This document shows, one piece after another, positions 1-7,697 of a stretch of DNA of 64,000 nucleotides (position 1 is its first letter; every line of letters starts with the position of its first letter). Under the pieces are notes generated by a model. It searched no databases, was not told the origin of the DNA, and saw only the letters and a list, made by a program, of their open reading frames with translations. Both the position numbers and the translations under genes were made by a program. The DNA lies in the NCBI RefSeq assembly GCF_014279755.1, contig NZ_CP047951.1:310001-374000 (forward strand), written 5' to 3'. Source of the stretch: Synechococcus sp. PROS-U-1. GTDB taxonomy: Bacteria > Cyanobacteriota > Cyanobacteriia > PCC-6307 > Cyanobiaceae.

Positions 1-134
1 TCGTGGCGATCCTTGTCGCCCAGGCTCTTGGGCGACGCCTGGGGGGGCACACCGGTGACAGCTATGGAGCGGTTCTTGTGTTGACCGAGATGATCACGCT
101 GCTTGGCCTGGCGTTGCTTCTGCCGGCCAGTTGA
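1..134 (+). CDS. cobS: Adenosylcobinamide-GDP ribazoletransferase, C-terminal end (partial)
   Basis: Only the last 43 codons are in the window, read from base 3 to the TGA at 132-134. The visible protein contains GGHTGDSYGA followed by a hydrophobic end (LLGLALLLPAS). This matches the C-terminus of CobS, the membrane enzyme that joins adenosylcobinamide-GDP to alpha-ribazole in the last steps of cobalamin synthesis. The GGxTGD(S/T)YGA motif is characteristic of the family and the final membrane helix is visible. Its 3' end overlaps the tail of the convergent histidine kinase gene by 41 bases. The start and most of the protein lie outside the window. Confidence 0.85.
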   Translation, partial: VAILVAQALGRRLGGHTGDSYGAVLVLTEMITLLGLALLLPAS

Positions 135-1215
135 GGACGAACGCGTTGCCCTGAGTGGGCAGATCCGGAGCGATCGTGGATGGCTCCACGCAGAGGCTCA
201 GGCGGCGGCCCTGCCGTTCCGCCAAGGAGCGTGCGAGGGCGAGTCCAAGGCCGGTACCGGGTCGGTCTTGGCCGGTGGATCCCCGTTCTCCCTGCTCGAA
301 AATCAGATCCCTTTCCTCCGTGGGGATCGGTGGCCCGTTGTCCCAGACGCAGAGCCCGTTGGGCAACAGACACAGTCCGACGGTGCAACCCGCTGGGCTG
401 TAGCGGAACGCATTCTCCAGGAGGTTGGCGACGATTTCCGCGATGGTGCCGTCCTGGGACGGCTGGTCGATCCATTGGGGCCACTGCTGCGGCCCTTGCC
501 AGGGGCGGCCCTGCAGGCTTGCTGTTGCTTCCGCCCGCTCCAGCAGGGGCATCAGCAGGGTTTGCATTGTTGCCTCGCCTTCGGCCGGCCCTGGGGGCAA
601 CAGGGTGGGCCCCAGATTCTCTTGCTGCGGAAGACGCTTCTGCCCAAGGCCATCCAGAACGTCGATGTACTGGCCGAGTTGCCGTTGCTCCGAGAGCATG
701 CCCTCCACAAGTGGACGATGGGAGCTGTCCGCTTCAAGCCGCCGCATCAGCAGCTGGGCGTAGGTGCGCAGGGCCGCCAGTGGATTGCGCAACTGATGAA
801 CGAGTGTGCGCAGTTGATCGTTTTGTTGGCTCAGTTCCTGGCGGAGTTGTAAGCATTCCAGGTCCCGCCCCAGAGCGTGGCTGATGGCGGCAGCACTGCG
901 TCTCATCCGTTGGTCCAGGGTCAGAGTCCAGCTCCGTTGAGGATCCAGGTCGGCGCGCAGGGCCCCCAGGATTAATCCGGCATCCTGCAGTGGGTACCAG
1001 CGCCGACTCTGATGGGGTAAGCGGAGGTTGGGGTCTGCGTCGGCGGCGGGGAGGGAGCGTTCATTGGCGGACCATTGCCGAATCAGCAGCAAGGGCGGGC
1101 CTTGTTGATTGGGTGGTGCACTGACATAAAGCCCCAGATGCTGAATGCCCTCTTTGGCGGTTAGATCTGCCAGCTGTTGGTCTGTGAAGTCGAAGAATCG
1201 ATCTGTCAGCTGCAT
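94..1215 (-). CDS. Soluble sensor histidine kinase
   Basis: This 373-residue protein has a C-terminal two-component kinase core. The H-box is VHQLRNPLAALR with the phospho-acceptor His near residue 140. The N-box is NLLENAFRYSP (about 264-274), the G1 box DNGPPI (about 292) and the G2 box GTGLGLALA (about 320-328). The first 110 residues show no membrane helix and no domain I can name, so it is probably a cytosolic kinase with its own N-terminal input region. A coiled stretch (LRQELSQQNDQLRTL) leads into the H-box. No response regulator is adjacent, so the partner is unknown. The end overlaps cobS tail to tail. Confidence 0.88.
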   Translation of the reverse strand: MQLTDRFFDFTDQQLADLTAKEGIQHLGLYVSAPPNQQGPPLLLIRQWSANERSLPAADADPNLRLPHQSRRWYPLQDAGLILGALRADLDPQRSWTLTLDQRMRRSAAAISHALGRDLECLQLRQELSQQNDQLRTLVHQLRNPLAALRTYAQLLMRRLEADSSHRPLVEGMLSEQRQLGQYIDVLDGLGQKRLPQQENLGPTLLPPGPAEGEATMQTLLMPLLERAEATASLQGRPWQGPQQWPQWIDQPSQDGTIAEIVANLLENAFRYSPAGCTVGLCLLPNGLCVWDNGPPIPTEERDLIFEQGERGSTGQDRPGTGLGLALARSLAERQGRRLSLCVEPSTIAPDLPTQGNAFVLNWPAEATPGQAA

Positions 1216-1595
1216 CGGATCCGGCCGATCAATTCACGCGCTCAAGCAAGCCTGCGCGAGGGGGACTTGAAAAATCTGGGAAAAGTCTTAAGATCCTCCT
1301 ATCGACCGAAGGCGCTGTTCATTGTGAACAGACGCCCGCCATCTCTCACAAAGGTTGCATTTGTTTTGCAACCAAAGCTACAGCAGAGGTTGATGTGTCC
1401 TCGGCTGCTTCTCGCTTGGGTGTTGGTGTTCTGCAGGTGATTGTGGTTTGTCCTCAATCGCCTCAACGCGGTCCCTTGCGTCTGGCGTTTTACGCCGACG
1501 GCTACTGACGATTCCGTGGTGATGGTCTTCGCCGAAACGGATTCCGTCTGTTCTGACGAATCACCCTGTTCTTCCTTTCGTATCGGAGCCCTTCC
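1216..1595. other. 380-bp intergenic leader upstream of the DUF3155 gene
   Basis: No supported gene lies in this gap between the divergent kinase and DUF3155 genes. It holds a perfect 17-bp dyad at 1315-1331 and a second short hairpin at about 1353-1373 (GGTTGCA, seven-base loop, TGCAACC). The start-proximal end carries GGAG about 8 bases before the DUF3155 ATG, a good ribosome binding site. Open frames here on both strands have no start signal and no recognisable product. The length suggests a long 5' leader or a regulated promoter. Confidence 0.5.
1315..1331. promoter_or_regulatory. Perfect inverted repeat, operator-like (CTGTTCA-TTG-TGAACAG)
   Basis: Seven bases are repeated in perfect inverted order around a 3-base spacer, midway between the divergently read kinase gene and the DUF3155 gene. 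The size and symmetry fit a dimeric repressor or activator site. It is not an NtcA box (GTA-N8-TAC) and does not resemble the AGTAC-type LexA box reported in cyanobacteria. There is no T-run after it, so a terminator is unlikely. The binding factor is unknown. Confidence 0.35.
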
Positions 1596-1964
1596 ATGTC
1601 CAAGAAGCGCAAGCGCATCAGTCGTCGTCGCCTGGCAGGTCAACGGGTCCTGGCGCATGTGCCAACCCACCACCTCGAAACCGGTGAGTACAAGCCCGTT
1701 ACTGCGGCTCGTCGGTACATCGCTGAGGCTGGAATGGTGCCACCGGCTCTTCTGAACGTGCGCCGCAACGAGCACACCACTGATCGTTTCTTCTGGGGTG
1801 AGAAGGGTCTTTTCAGTGCGCAATACGCCGAAGAGAACCATTTCCTCTTTCCATCGTTGCGCATCATTGTTGATTCAATCGGTGAGGACCAGCTCTTTGA
1901 AGGCCTTGAGCTTGGTGCCGATGATTGGGAAGAAATGGAGGAGTACGAGTACGCCTTTGTTTGA
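1596..1964 (+). CDS. DUF3155 family conserved cyanobacterial protein
   Basis: The 122-residue protein starts with a strongly basic stretch (MSKKRKRISRRRLAGQRVL) followed by ETGEYKPVTAARRYI. This is the signature of the cyanobacterial DUF3155 family, whose function is not established. The C-terminus is acidic (DDWEEMEEYEYAFV), giving a charge-split protein that might bind nucleic acid. The start is supported by GGAG about 8 bases upstream. The stop codon at 1962-1964 directly abuts the stop of the convergent esterase gene, with no spacer between them. Confidence 0.85.
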   Translation: MSKKRKRISRRRLAGQRVLAHVPTHHLETGEYKPVTAARRYIAEAGMVPPALLNVRRNEHTTDRFFWGEKGLFSAQYAEENHFLFPSLRIIVDSIGEDQLFEGLELGADDWEEMEEYEYAFV

Positions 1965-2552
1965 TCAAAGACGCTCCAGCACTCGCTCGATAAACATCAA
2001 CATCGGCTGCATCATCTCTTGAGGGATGGTGTGGCCGTTGTTGAATGTGAGGGTGTGACATCGATCCGACTGCAACTGCGACGCGATCGCTTGCATGGCT
2101 TGGAACGGCACCACCGGATCTTCGTCACCGTGCATCAGTAACACGGGGGGGTGCTGCGCGGGTGGAGCCCAGTTGGGATGGGGATAGCCGCTGCAGCTGA
2201 TGACCCCGGCGATGGGCAGGGAGCAGCCGCAGTCCAAGGCCATGGCGCCTCCCTGTGAAAACCCGAACACCACCGTCTGTTTCATCCCAATGCCTGCCCC
2301 GCACTGGTCTTGCAGTTGAGCCTTCAGACGGTCAACTGCCTCGGGCACGGCATTCCACTGTGCCGGGAACAAGCCGTACCACTGGCGCCCCCCCGGTTGG
2401 TCTGGGTGCAGTTCAGGGGCCTCCAGGCAGACCACATCAAGGGTCTTGGAGGATTCACGTGCAAGCTGATCACCCAGGGGTTTCAGGTCATCTCCGTTGG
2501 CTCCCCATCCGTGGAGGAGCACCAGCCGGCCATCCATGGGCATCAACATCAC
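1965..2552 (-). CDS. Alpha/beta hydrolase, phospholipase/carboxylesterase family
   Basis: The 195-residue protein has the order expected of small serine esterases of the phospholipase/carboxylesterase family. An oxyanion-loop region is near the N-terminus (LLHGWGANGDD), the nucleophile elbow GFSQGG has Ser near residue 99, the acid lies in HGDEDPVVP (Asp near 145), and the His lies in NNGHTIP (near 174). The substrate cannot be told from sequence. The listed start is a GTG followed by ATGs at codons 2, 4 and 6, so the true N-terminus may be a few residues shorter (MPMDGRLVLLHG). It is divergent from purH with about 40 bp between them. Confidence 0.88.
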   Translation of the reverse strand: MMLMPMDGRLVLLHGWGANGDDLKPLGDQLARESSKTLDVVCLEAPELHPDQPGGRQWYGLFPAQWNAVPEAVDRLKAQLQDQCGAGIGMKQTVVFGFSQGGAMALDCGCSLPIAGVISCSGYPHPNWAPPAQHPPVLLMHGDEDPVVPFQAMQAIASQLQSDRCHTLTFNNGHTIPQEMMQPMLMFIERVLERL

Positions 2553-2592
2553 TGCTGCGTAGGTTGGCTCACGACCCAGTCACGACCCTGCG

Positions 2593-4155
2593 ATGGCTCC
2601 TGTCGCTCTCCTGAGTGTTTCCGACAAGTCCGGGCTGGTGCCTCTGGCGGAGGCCCTGCATCGGACCCATGGCTATCAATTGCTCTCCAGTGGAGGCACG
2701 GCCAAGGTGCTGGAGCAGGCGGGCCTGCCGGTGACCCGTGTGTCGGAGCACACCGGTGCTCCAGAAATTCTTGGTGGTCGGGTGAAAACATTGCACCCAA
2801 GGGTGCATGGCGGCATTCTTGCCAAACGGGAAGATGCTGCACACCAAGCAGATCTGGAACAGCAGAACATCGCCCCCATCGATGTGGTGGTGGTCAACCT
2901 TTATCCCTTCAGAGAAACGATTGCCCGGCCTGACGTCAGCTGGGACCAGGCCATTGAGAATATCGATATCGGTGGTCCCGCCATGGTCCGGGCGGCAGCC
3001 AAGAACCATGCCGATGTGGCCGTCCTCACCAGCCCTGATCAATACGACCGTCTGTTGACTGCCATGGTGGAGTCGGGCGGGAGTGTGCCTTCGGGCTTGC
3101 GTCGCCAATTGGCCCTTGAAGCGTTCCAGCACACCGCGTCGTACGACACTGCGATCAGCCGCTGGATGGCCCAGCAAAATTCAGCGGAAGACAGCCCCTG
3201 GCTGGAAGCGGTTCCGCTGCGTCAGACCCTGCGGTACGGCGAAAATCCCCACCAAAAAGCCCGCTGGTTCACCCATCCCAAGCAGGGTTGGGGCGGTGCG
3301 ATGCAGCTGCAGGGCAAGGAGCTGAGCACCAACAACCTTCTGGATCTGGAGGCGGCCCTCGCCACGGTGCGTGAGTTCGGTTATGGCGCCGACGGTGCCG
3401 CACCGGCGCTGCAACCGGCGGCCGTCGTCGTCAAGCACACCAATCCCTGTGGTGTGGCGATCGGCGTCTCGCTGCCTGCGGCGTTGACGCGGGCTTTGGA
3501 TGCAGATCGGGTCAGTGCCTTCGGCGGCATCATCGCCATGAATGGTGTGGTGGAAGCCACGGCGGCCCGTGAGCTCACCAGCCTGTTCCTGGAATGTGTC
3601 GTGGCACCGGGTTTCACTCCTGAAGCTCGGGAGGTGCTCGCGGCCAAAGCAAATCTGCGGCTTCTGGAATTGGCTCCTCAGGCCATTGATGCGGCCGGTC
3701 CGGATCATGTGCGCAGCATCCTCGGCGGGCTTCTGGTTCAGGATCTGGATGATCAGGCGATCACGCCGGCCGACTGGACCGTGGCCAGCCAGCGTCCGCC
3801 CACACCCCAGGAAAAGCTGGACCTGGAATTTGCCTGGCGATTGGTGCGTCACGTTCGCTCGAACGCCATCGTGGTGGCTCGGGATGGCCAGAGCCTCGGT
3901 GTGGGTGCTGGCCAGATGAATCGGGTGGGATCGGCCCGGATTGCCTTGGAGGCTGCCGGTGATCAAGCCCAGGGAGCGGTGCTGGCCAGTGATGGCTTCT
4001 TCCCCTTTGACGACACAGTGCGTCTGGCCGCCAGCCATGGCATCACCGCTGTTATCCATCCCGGCGGGAGCATGCGCGATGGCGATTCGATCAAGGCCTG
4101 TGATGAGCTCGGTCTGGCGATGCAGCTCACGGGGCGCCGCCATTTCCTGCACTGA
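2593..4155 (+). CDS. purH: Bifunctional AICAR transformylase / IMP cyclohydrolase
   Basis: PurH performs the last two steps of purine synthesis, formylating AICAR with 10-formyl-THF and closing the ring to IMP. At 520 residues it is full length. The N-terminal MGS-like cyclohydrolase domain (about 1-130) contains [16 protein letters not shown] (61-76). The transformylase domain contains LRYGENPHQ (about 213-221) and the catalytic Lys-His of VKHTNPCG (281-282). The ATG start fits the family N-terminus, which begins with [11 protein letters not shown]. The gene is followed after about 55 bases by a DUF4079 gene on the same strand. Confidence 0.97.
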   Translation: MAPVALLSVSDKSGLVPLAEALHRTHGYQLLSSGGTAKVLEQAGLPVTRVSEHTGAPEILGGRVKTLHPRVHGGILAKREDAAHQADLEQQNIAPIDVVVVNLYPFRETIARPDVSWDQAIENIDIGGPAMVRAAAKNHADVAVLTSPDQYDRLLTAMVESGGSVPSGLRRQLALEAFQHTASYDTAISRWMAQQNSAEDSPWLEAVPLRQTLRYGENPHQKARWFTHPKQGWGGAMQLQGKELSTNNLLDLEAALATVREFGYGADGAAPALQPAAVVVKHTNPCGVAIGVSLPAALTRALDADRVSAFGGIIAMNGVVEATAARELTSLFLECVVAPGFTPEAREVLAAKANLRLLELAPQAIDAAGPDHVRSILGGLLVQDLDDQAITPADWTVASQRPPTPQEKLDLEFAWRLVRHVRSNAIVVARDGQSLGVGAGQMNRVGSARIALEAAGDQAQGAVLASDGFFPFDDTVRLAASHGITAVIHPGGSMRDGDSIKACDELGLAMQLTGRRHFLH

Positions 4156-4210
4156 TGCTGGTGGGGGGGCGGCGGCCCCCTAGCCTCGCGTCACTGAAGA
4201 CTCCCCCCCG

Positions 4211-4669
4211 ATGCTCGCCACGCTTCCCTTCAGCCTCAATTTCGCTCACCCTTTAGCGGAGTGGGGCCTGCTCGCTACTGGTGGTTGGGCTCTTTACCTG
4301 GGGATCAAGGCCAAGAAAACACGCACTGGTACGCCAGAACAACGCAAAGAGCTGGTGCCGAAAAAGTTTGCCCAGCGTCATTACCTCTGGGGCAGCATCC
4401 TCTTAGCGGTGATGACCCTCGGCACGCTGGGTGGCATGGCTGTGACCTATCTGAACAACGGCAAATTGTTCGTTGGACCGCATCTGTTGGTGGGTCTGGC
4501 CATGACAGGGATGATCGCTGTTGCCGCGTCGCTCTCACCCCTCATGCAACGGGGCAATTTGATTGCGCGCAAGGCTCATGTGGGACTGAACATGGGCATG
4601 CTGACGCTGTTCCTCTGGCAGGCCTTTAGCGGAATGGAGATCGTCAACAAGATCTGGACCAACCGCTGA
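4211..4669 (+). CDS. DUF4079 family membrane protein
   Basis: The 152-residue protein has about four hydrophobic segments (near residues 18-31, 61-81, 91-110 and 122-140). It contains the conserved cytoplasmic motif TPEQRKELVPKKFAQRHYLWG (42-60) and HLLVGLAMTG. This pattern matches the DUF4079 family of cyanobacteria and plastids, which is distantly cytochrome-b561-like. Histidines at about 57, 91 and 123 could bind haem, but that is inference. A stem-loop lies immediately downstream. A decayed partial copy of this gene follows at 4817-5029. Confidence 0.85.
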   Translation: MLATLPFSLNFAHPLAEWGLLATGGWALYLGIKAKKTRTGTPEQRKELVPKKFAQRHYLWGSILLAVMTLGTLGGMAVTYLNNGKLFVGPHLLVGLAMTGMIAVAASLSPLMQRGNLIARKAHVGLNMGMLTLFLWQAFSGMEIVNKIWTNR

Positions 4670-4678
4670 AGATCCTTC

Positions 4679-4708
4679 AGAAGGCTGCCCACTGACGGGG
4701 TGGGCAGC
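4679..4708 (+). repeat. 30-bp direct repeat, copy 1 (partner at 9181-9210)
   Basis: The sequence beginning AGAAGGCTGCCC and ending GGGTGGGCAGC occurs here and at 9181-9210. The copies are in the same orientation and differ by one base (A here, G there, at position 13). Each copy folds into a strong hairpin. The two copies bracket the AT-rich accessory stretch plus thiD. Confidence 0.85.
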
Positions 4709-4715
4709 CCTTTAA
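4679..4715 (+). terminator. Stem-loop after the DUF4079 gene; copy 1 of a 30-bp repeat
   Basis: A perfect 10-bp stem (GGCTGCCCAC / GTGGGCAGCC) closes a 7-base loop (TGACGGG) nine bases after the DUF4079 stop and is followed by CTTTAA. The T-run is short, so termination may be partial. Bases 4679-4708 match 9181-9210 at 29 of 30 positions in the same orientation. Confidence 0.7.
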
Positions 4716-4816
4716 CGCGGTGGCCTGGACAACCCTCCACGTGGAGGGCGAGTTGCACGCCATCTGTTCCTAGGACCCTGGATTGTTGAAGTAAGGCTGA
4801 GACAAGCTGCGCTGGG

Positions 4817-5029
4817 ATGTCAGAACAGCGCAAAGAGCTGCTGCCTAAAAAGTTTGGCCAGCGCCATGACCCCTGGGGCAAGCTCTGGTTGGTGCTGATG
4901 ATGAGAGGGATAGTCGCCATTACCGCGTCGCTGGATCCCTTGATGCACTCATCAAGGTGTTCGCACGAAGGCCGTTGCTGTAGAAGCTGTTCTAGAACCT
5001 GGATGTCGGTCGAGGAGCTGGATCAGTAA
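4817..5029 (+). pseudogene. Decayed partial duplicate of the DUF4079 gene
   Basis: The frame begins MSEQRKELLPKKFGQRH and continues PWGKLWLVLM. This aligns with residues 42-68 of the intact neighbour (PEQRKELVPKKFAQRH, LWGSILLAVM). It then jumps to RGIVAITASLDPLM, which aligns with residues 99-112 (TGMIAVAASLSPLM). About 29 codons are missing in frame, and the N-terminal helix and everything after the match are lost or unrecognisable. DNA identity is also visible, for example GCAAAGAGCTG and CGCGTCGCT. I infer a tandem duplication followed by deletion and decay. A short expressed peptide cannot be excluded. Confidence 0.8.
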
Positions 5030-5062
5030 CAGCGTTGAGATGATTCGGTTTTGTTCTGGCCA

Positions 5063-5200
5063 CTAACGATAAAAATCCTCTCCCTTGAGTGGTGTTTTTC
5101 GTTCGTTGCTTTTGATGTAAAAAAATGCAGTTGCTGCAACGACTGCGAGTGGTATTGCAGTAAACAAAAGAAGCGCAATCGCCGTATAGTCTTGATGCAT
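5063..5200 (-). CDS. Small single-pass membrane protein, 45 residues
   Basis: On the minus strand an ATG at 5198-5200 opens a 45-codon frame ending in TAG. The protein begins MHQDYTAIALLLF and has one clear membrane helix (about residues 6-29) and a charged tail (SNERKTPLKGEDFYR). Its layout, a short N-terminus, a Pro inside the helix and a charged C-terminus, recalls small photosystem subunits such as PsbM. I do not recognise it as any named one. A TATAAT hexamer lies about 20 bases upstream (minus-strand reading of 5220-5225). The ribosome site is weak. The surrounding DNA is AT-rich. Confidence 0.5.
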   Translation of the reverse strand: MHQDYTAIALLLFTAIPLAVVAATAFFYIKSNERKTPLKGEDFYR

Positions 5201-5431
5201 GATGCAAGAAATTTTTGATATTATATTTTCTTGAGCCAAGGATTAATTACTGAATTTTACTTCGCTTTGATTGAAAAGGAATGTCCTTGATTATCTTTTG
5301 ATGCAAGTTGTGTTTTATTCGTTCTATTGTTTGTGCTCTCCTGAGGGATGCGTGTATGCGCATCATTTCGGGGACTTCTCTGTATCAATGTTAAATGCTG
5401 TCATTGATTTAATCGAAATCATGAAGAATCT

Positions 5432-5641
5432 ATGAAAAGCACTTTGAAGACCATCATGTTCTCTACCTTTTATATTTTAATGTGTGGAGGAGCTCTTGCT
5501 CAAGCTGTTCATGAGTCGACCAAGCAGCCGATTGGATTGTTGGTCTTTGCGATGGTGATGACTCCAATCATTGTTTCTATTTGTGGTGGGCTGCCTGTTG
5601 ATTTTATGAAAGTAAATTTCAACAATGCACGTGATAACTGA
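5432..5641 (+). CDS. Hypothetical small membrane or secreted protein, 69 residues
   Basis: The protein starts with a basic tip and a hydrophobic run ending in GGALAQA (about residue 25). This looks like a signal peptide or a first membrane helix. A second hydrophobic segment (IGLLVFAMVMTPIIVSICGG, about 33-52) follows. I do not recognise a family. The gene sits alone in AT-rich DNA, reads towards the convergent flavodoxin gene and has only a weak purine run (GAAG) before its ATG. The composition, with many A/T-ending codons, differs from the core genes around the stretch. Confidence 0.45.
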   Translation: MKSTLKTIMFSTFYILMCGGALAQAVHESTKQPIGLLVFAMVMTPIIVSICGGLPVDFMKVNFNNARDN

Positions 5642-5709
5642 TCTGCAGTAGGTCGGCTAAATTCTAATTTAGCTTTGGTTTAATTGTGCCATGTATTTCG
5701 TTTTCCAGG

Positions 5710-6228
5710 TTATAATGTATTGGCTTCTTGAGTGATTGCCCTTGACCAGGCCTGTAGGCGGTCATCAGTTTTTTCTGATTCATTGTCTTCGTCAATGGGT
5801 AATCCACAAAACATTCCATCGATAACACTTTTGGACTCATCAAAAATATATTGGTCAGTTGATACATGGCCAATCATTCGGCCTCCTGCAGATTTGAATG
5901 ATTTGTAAAGTTCTTCCATGGCATCACAGAAATATTTGCTGAATGCAGCTGAGTCTCCCAGGCCTACTATCGCAATGGGTGTGTCTTTTAGCGATAGATG
6001 GGGAATGTTGTCAATGTGTTCGTCCCATGATGTGCCTGATCTTTTAATATCAGAGCCAGTGTTCCAGGTTGGTGTGCAGCAAATTAAAGCTTCAGACTCT
6101 TCTAGTTCTTTTGTAAAATCTATTCTGTCAAGATCTTTTAATTCTGATCCTGGCAATAATATCCTTAGCCTTTCTGCTATGTCTTCTGTATGGCCGGTTG
6201 CTGATGCATAAACGATAGTAAAGCGCAT
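5710..6228 (-). CDS. Long-chain flavodoxin (IsiB-like)
   Basis: Starting at the ATG at 6226-6228, the 172-residue product begins MRFTIVYASATGHTEDIAE, the FMN phosphate-binding loop. It carries the second FMN loop TPTWNTGSD and GLGDSAAFSKYFCDAM. The inserted long-chain segment runs STDQYIFDESKSVIDGMFCGLPIDEDN, as in cyanobacterial IsiB, which replaces ferredoxin in iron-poor cells. It is clearly diverged from a typical IsiB: GDSAAFSKYF stands where family members often have GDQxxYxxNF. An upstream in-frame start would add 18 residues with no family support. The gene is in AT-rich DNA. I saw no convincing Fur box. Confidence 0.88.
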   Translation of the reverse strand: MRFTIVYASATGHTEDIAERLRILLPGSELKDLDRIDFTKELEESEALICCTPTWNTGSDIKRSGTSWDEHIDNIPHLSLKDTPIAIVGLGDSAAFSKYFCDAMEELYKSFKSAGGRMIGHVSTDQYIFDESKSVIDGMFCGLPIDEDNESEKTDDRLQAWSRAITQEANTL

Positions 6229-6251
6229 GAAGCAAATCTCAAGTGAATGGA

Positions 6252-6446
6252 TTATGAACAATTTTGAGATGAGACCAAGCACTTATTTGACGTGTCGATG
6301 TCATGCAAGCTACTGATGCGTCTGGTTTCTAAGTCTATTCCTATTGGTGGGATCAAGAATATGTATTCGTGTATGCTTGATATCAAGCTGGACCCTTGAA
6401 GCGCTAATTTGCTTTTCTTTTTTTGTTCATATTTGAGAGTATTCAT
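6252..6446 (-). CDS. Possible small protein upstream of flavodoxin, 64 residues
   Basis: This frame opens with ATG at 6444-6446, preceded by a good GGGAG ribosome site about 9 bases upstream, in the same direction as the flavodoxin gene. The protein (MNTLKYEQKKKSKLALQGSS...) has a basic N-terminus, a modest hydrophobic stretch (YIFLIPPIGID) and no recognisable family. It ends 23 bases before the flavodoxin ATG, so the two could be co-transcribed. The frame is short and AT-rich, and an open frame of this length could arise by chance. Confidence 0.28.
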   Translation of the reverse strand: MNTLKYEQKKKSKLALQGSSLISSIHEYIFLIPPIGIDLETRRISSLHDIDTSNKCLVSSQNCS

Positions 6447-6757
6447 TTGCTTGCGCTCCCATTTCTTTAAATTTTGTTGGCCGTCTAAATGATTGTGTTC
6501 CGCGACTTTGCCTCTAGTAGCTGTAATTTATTCCATCAGTCTTGCTGTGGTAATCCTGCTAAAAGATGTGGAGTTTATCTGCACTCTTGTGCTGATTTTT
6601 GTGGTGGATTTTTCCGATTTGCTGTTTATAGAAATGCTCAGCTCTGTGGTTTTTGATGATAAATCGGATTGCATTGTCGATGAATCTTGGGCCCTTGGGC
6701 TCAAGGCGTCGCCGGGGGCCGTTGCTGGACCATCGGTGATGCATTCCAAATAACTGG
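6447..6757. other. AT-rich stretch with no supported gene
   Basis: Both strands contain short open frames here, including hydrophobic and Ser/Thr-rich ones. They overlap each other, use weak starts such as TTG, lack ribosome sites and resemble nothing I know. The region lies between two minus-strand genes. It may be decayed coding sequence or leader. Confidence 0.4.
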
Positions 6758-7159
6758 TCAGGTATCACCAAGGCCGTTGAACAGCTCTTTGTGAACAACA
6801 AATGTGTGGTACAGCACTGTGCCTGATTCGGGTTCGAGTCGTTCTCCGTCTGCGTTGAAGCCAATACTGCACACCAGATTGCCTGTCCAGCTGATTTGAT
6901 CCGGGCTTTGACTGACAGACCATTTCAGCATTTGCTGAGCCTGTTCAGGCAGTTGCACAGCAATTTTTTCGCAGGCTTTATTGAGACGGTAAAGCGCGGG
7001 TGGTTTGGTAGGTAGTGCGAGTGATTTCCTTAGTGAAAGCTCGTCGAAGATGCCGATGTATCGAATGTGCTCAATGATCTCCAGCTCAGAGGGGTCCAAA
7101 CCCGCATTCTCGAGGGCAAGCTCAAAGGCTTCAACGTCCAGGCGGGGCCGCTTGATCAT
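6758..7159 (-). CDS. Hypothetical protein, 133 residues
   Basis: I choose the ATG at 7157-7159 because AGGGA lies about 8 bases upstream, which is better support than the longer in-frame start at 7219. The product begins MIKRPRLDVEAFELALENAG and appears soluble. The N-terminal half is helical and charged and contains LDPSELEIIEHIRYIGIFDE; the C-terminal half looks beta-rich (WTGNLVCSIGFNADGERL). I know no domain for it. It lies in the AT-richer accessory stretch but its own composition is closer to the core. No neighbour suggests a function. Confidence 0.65.
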   Translation of the reverse strand: MIKRPRLDVEAFELALENAGLDPSELEIIEHIRYIGIFDELSLRKSLALPTKPPALYRLNKACEKIAVQLPEQAQQMLKWSVSQSPDQISWTGNLVCSIGFNADGERLEPESGTVLYHTFVVHKELFNGLGDT

Positions 7160-7697
7160 GTCGTTTTTCCCTATGGTTTCAGTCGTTGAGGTGACGCATT
7201 TAGTAAGCAGTACGTTCAATAAGTGCTGCGGCTGAGGAAGGTCATAATGCTGATAATTGCGAAATAAAGTGTTGATGTTTCATGTTCGTGCTTTTGCATT
7301 TTAACTGTTCCAAAGAGCACGCCCTGAAGTCCAGTGTCCATTCTTGCATCGGATTCTTGGTTTGTAAGGTTGATCAGCAATAAGCCTGGCCTAACGTGCT
7401 GAGTGTAAGCGGCAATAATGCTCGAAAGGCTCTAGCCTAAGTGTAGTAATTGGAAGGATGTTTCAATGGTTTGACAAGGCTTTTGGCGTTCAAAAGTTTC
7501 TTAACTATGGATTAATTTGAAGTCATAGCTCAGGGCAATCTTGCGGATCGCAAGCTAACGCTTATTCGCTTGAATTTAAAGTGGTATCAGCCATGTCTCA
7601 TGCCTTCGCATGTATGGCGTAAGTTGATGTCCATGGTTTCTGTGATCTTTCCTTTTTGGTAAGTTTTGCGCATGCCTAGACTTGAACGGGTGCTTTC
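7160..7697. other. Gene-free stretch of about 540 bp
   Basis: No open frame with a plausible start and product is visible on either strand between the two hypothetical genes. The DNA is AT-rich and lacks long repeats or tRNA-like folds. It could hold leaders, a small RNA or decayed sequence; I cannot assign anything. Confidence 0.4.

Noticed and set aside
103-884. Long plus-strand open frames opposite the histidine kinase gene
   Set aside because: They are antisense to a kinase with complete family motifs, lack ribosome sites and encode Pro/Arg/Gly-rich sequence typical of GC-rich shadow frames.
1299-1841. 180-residue minus-strand frame upstream of and over DUF3155
   Set aside because: It overlaps the well-supported DUF3155 gene, has no recognisable product and no good start signal.
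6226-6282. 18-residue N-terminal extension of flavodoxin
   Set aside because: Family members begin near MRFTIVYASATG and the extension has no family support.
6528-6749. Ser/Thr-rich 73-residue frame just downstream of the hypothetical gene at 6758
   Set aside because: No ribosome site and a low-complexity composition; likely chance.
6493-6753. Hydrophobic 86-residue frame on the plus strand in the AT-rich stretch
   Set aside because: It starts at a TTG without a ribosome site, overlaps other random frames, and resembles nothing known.
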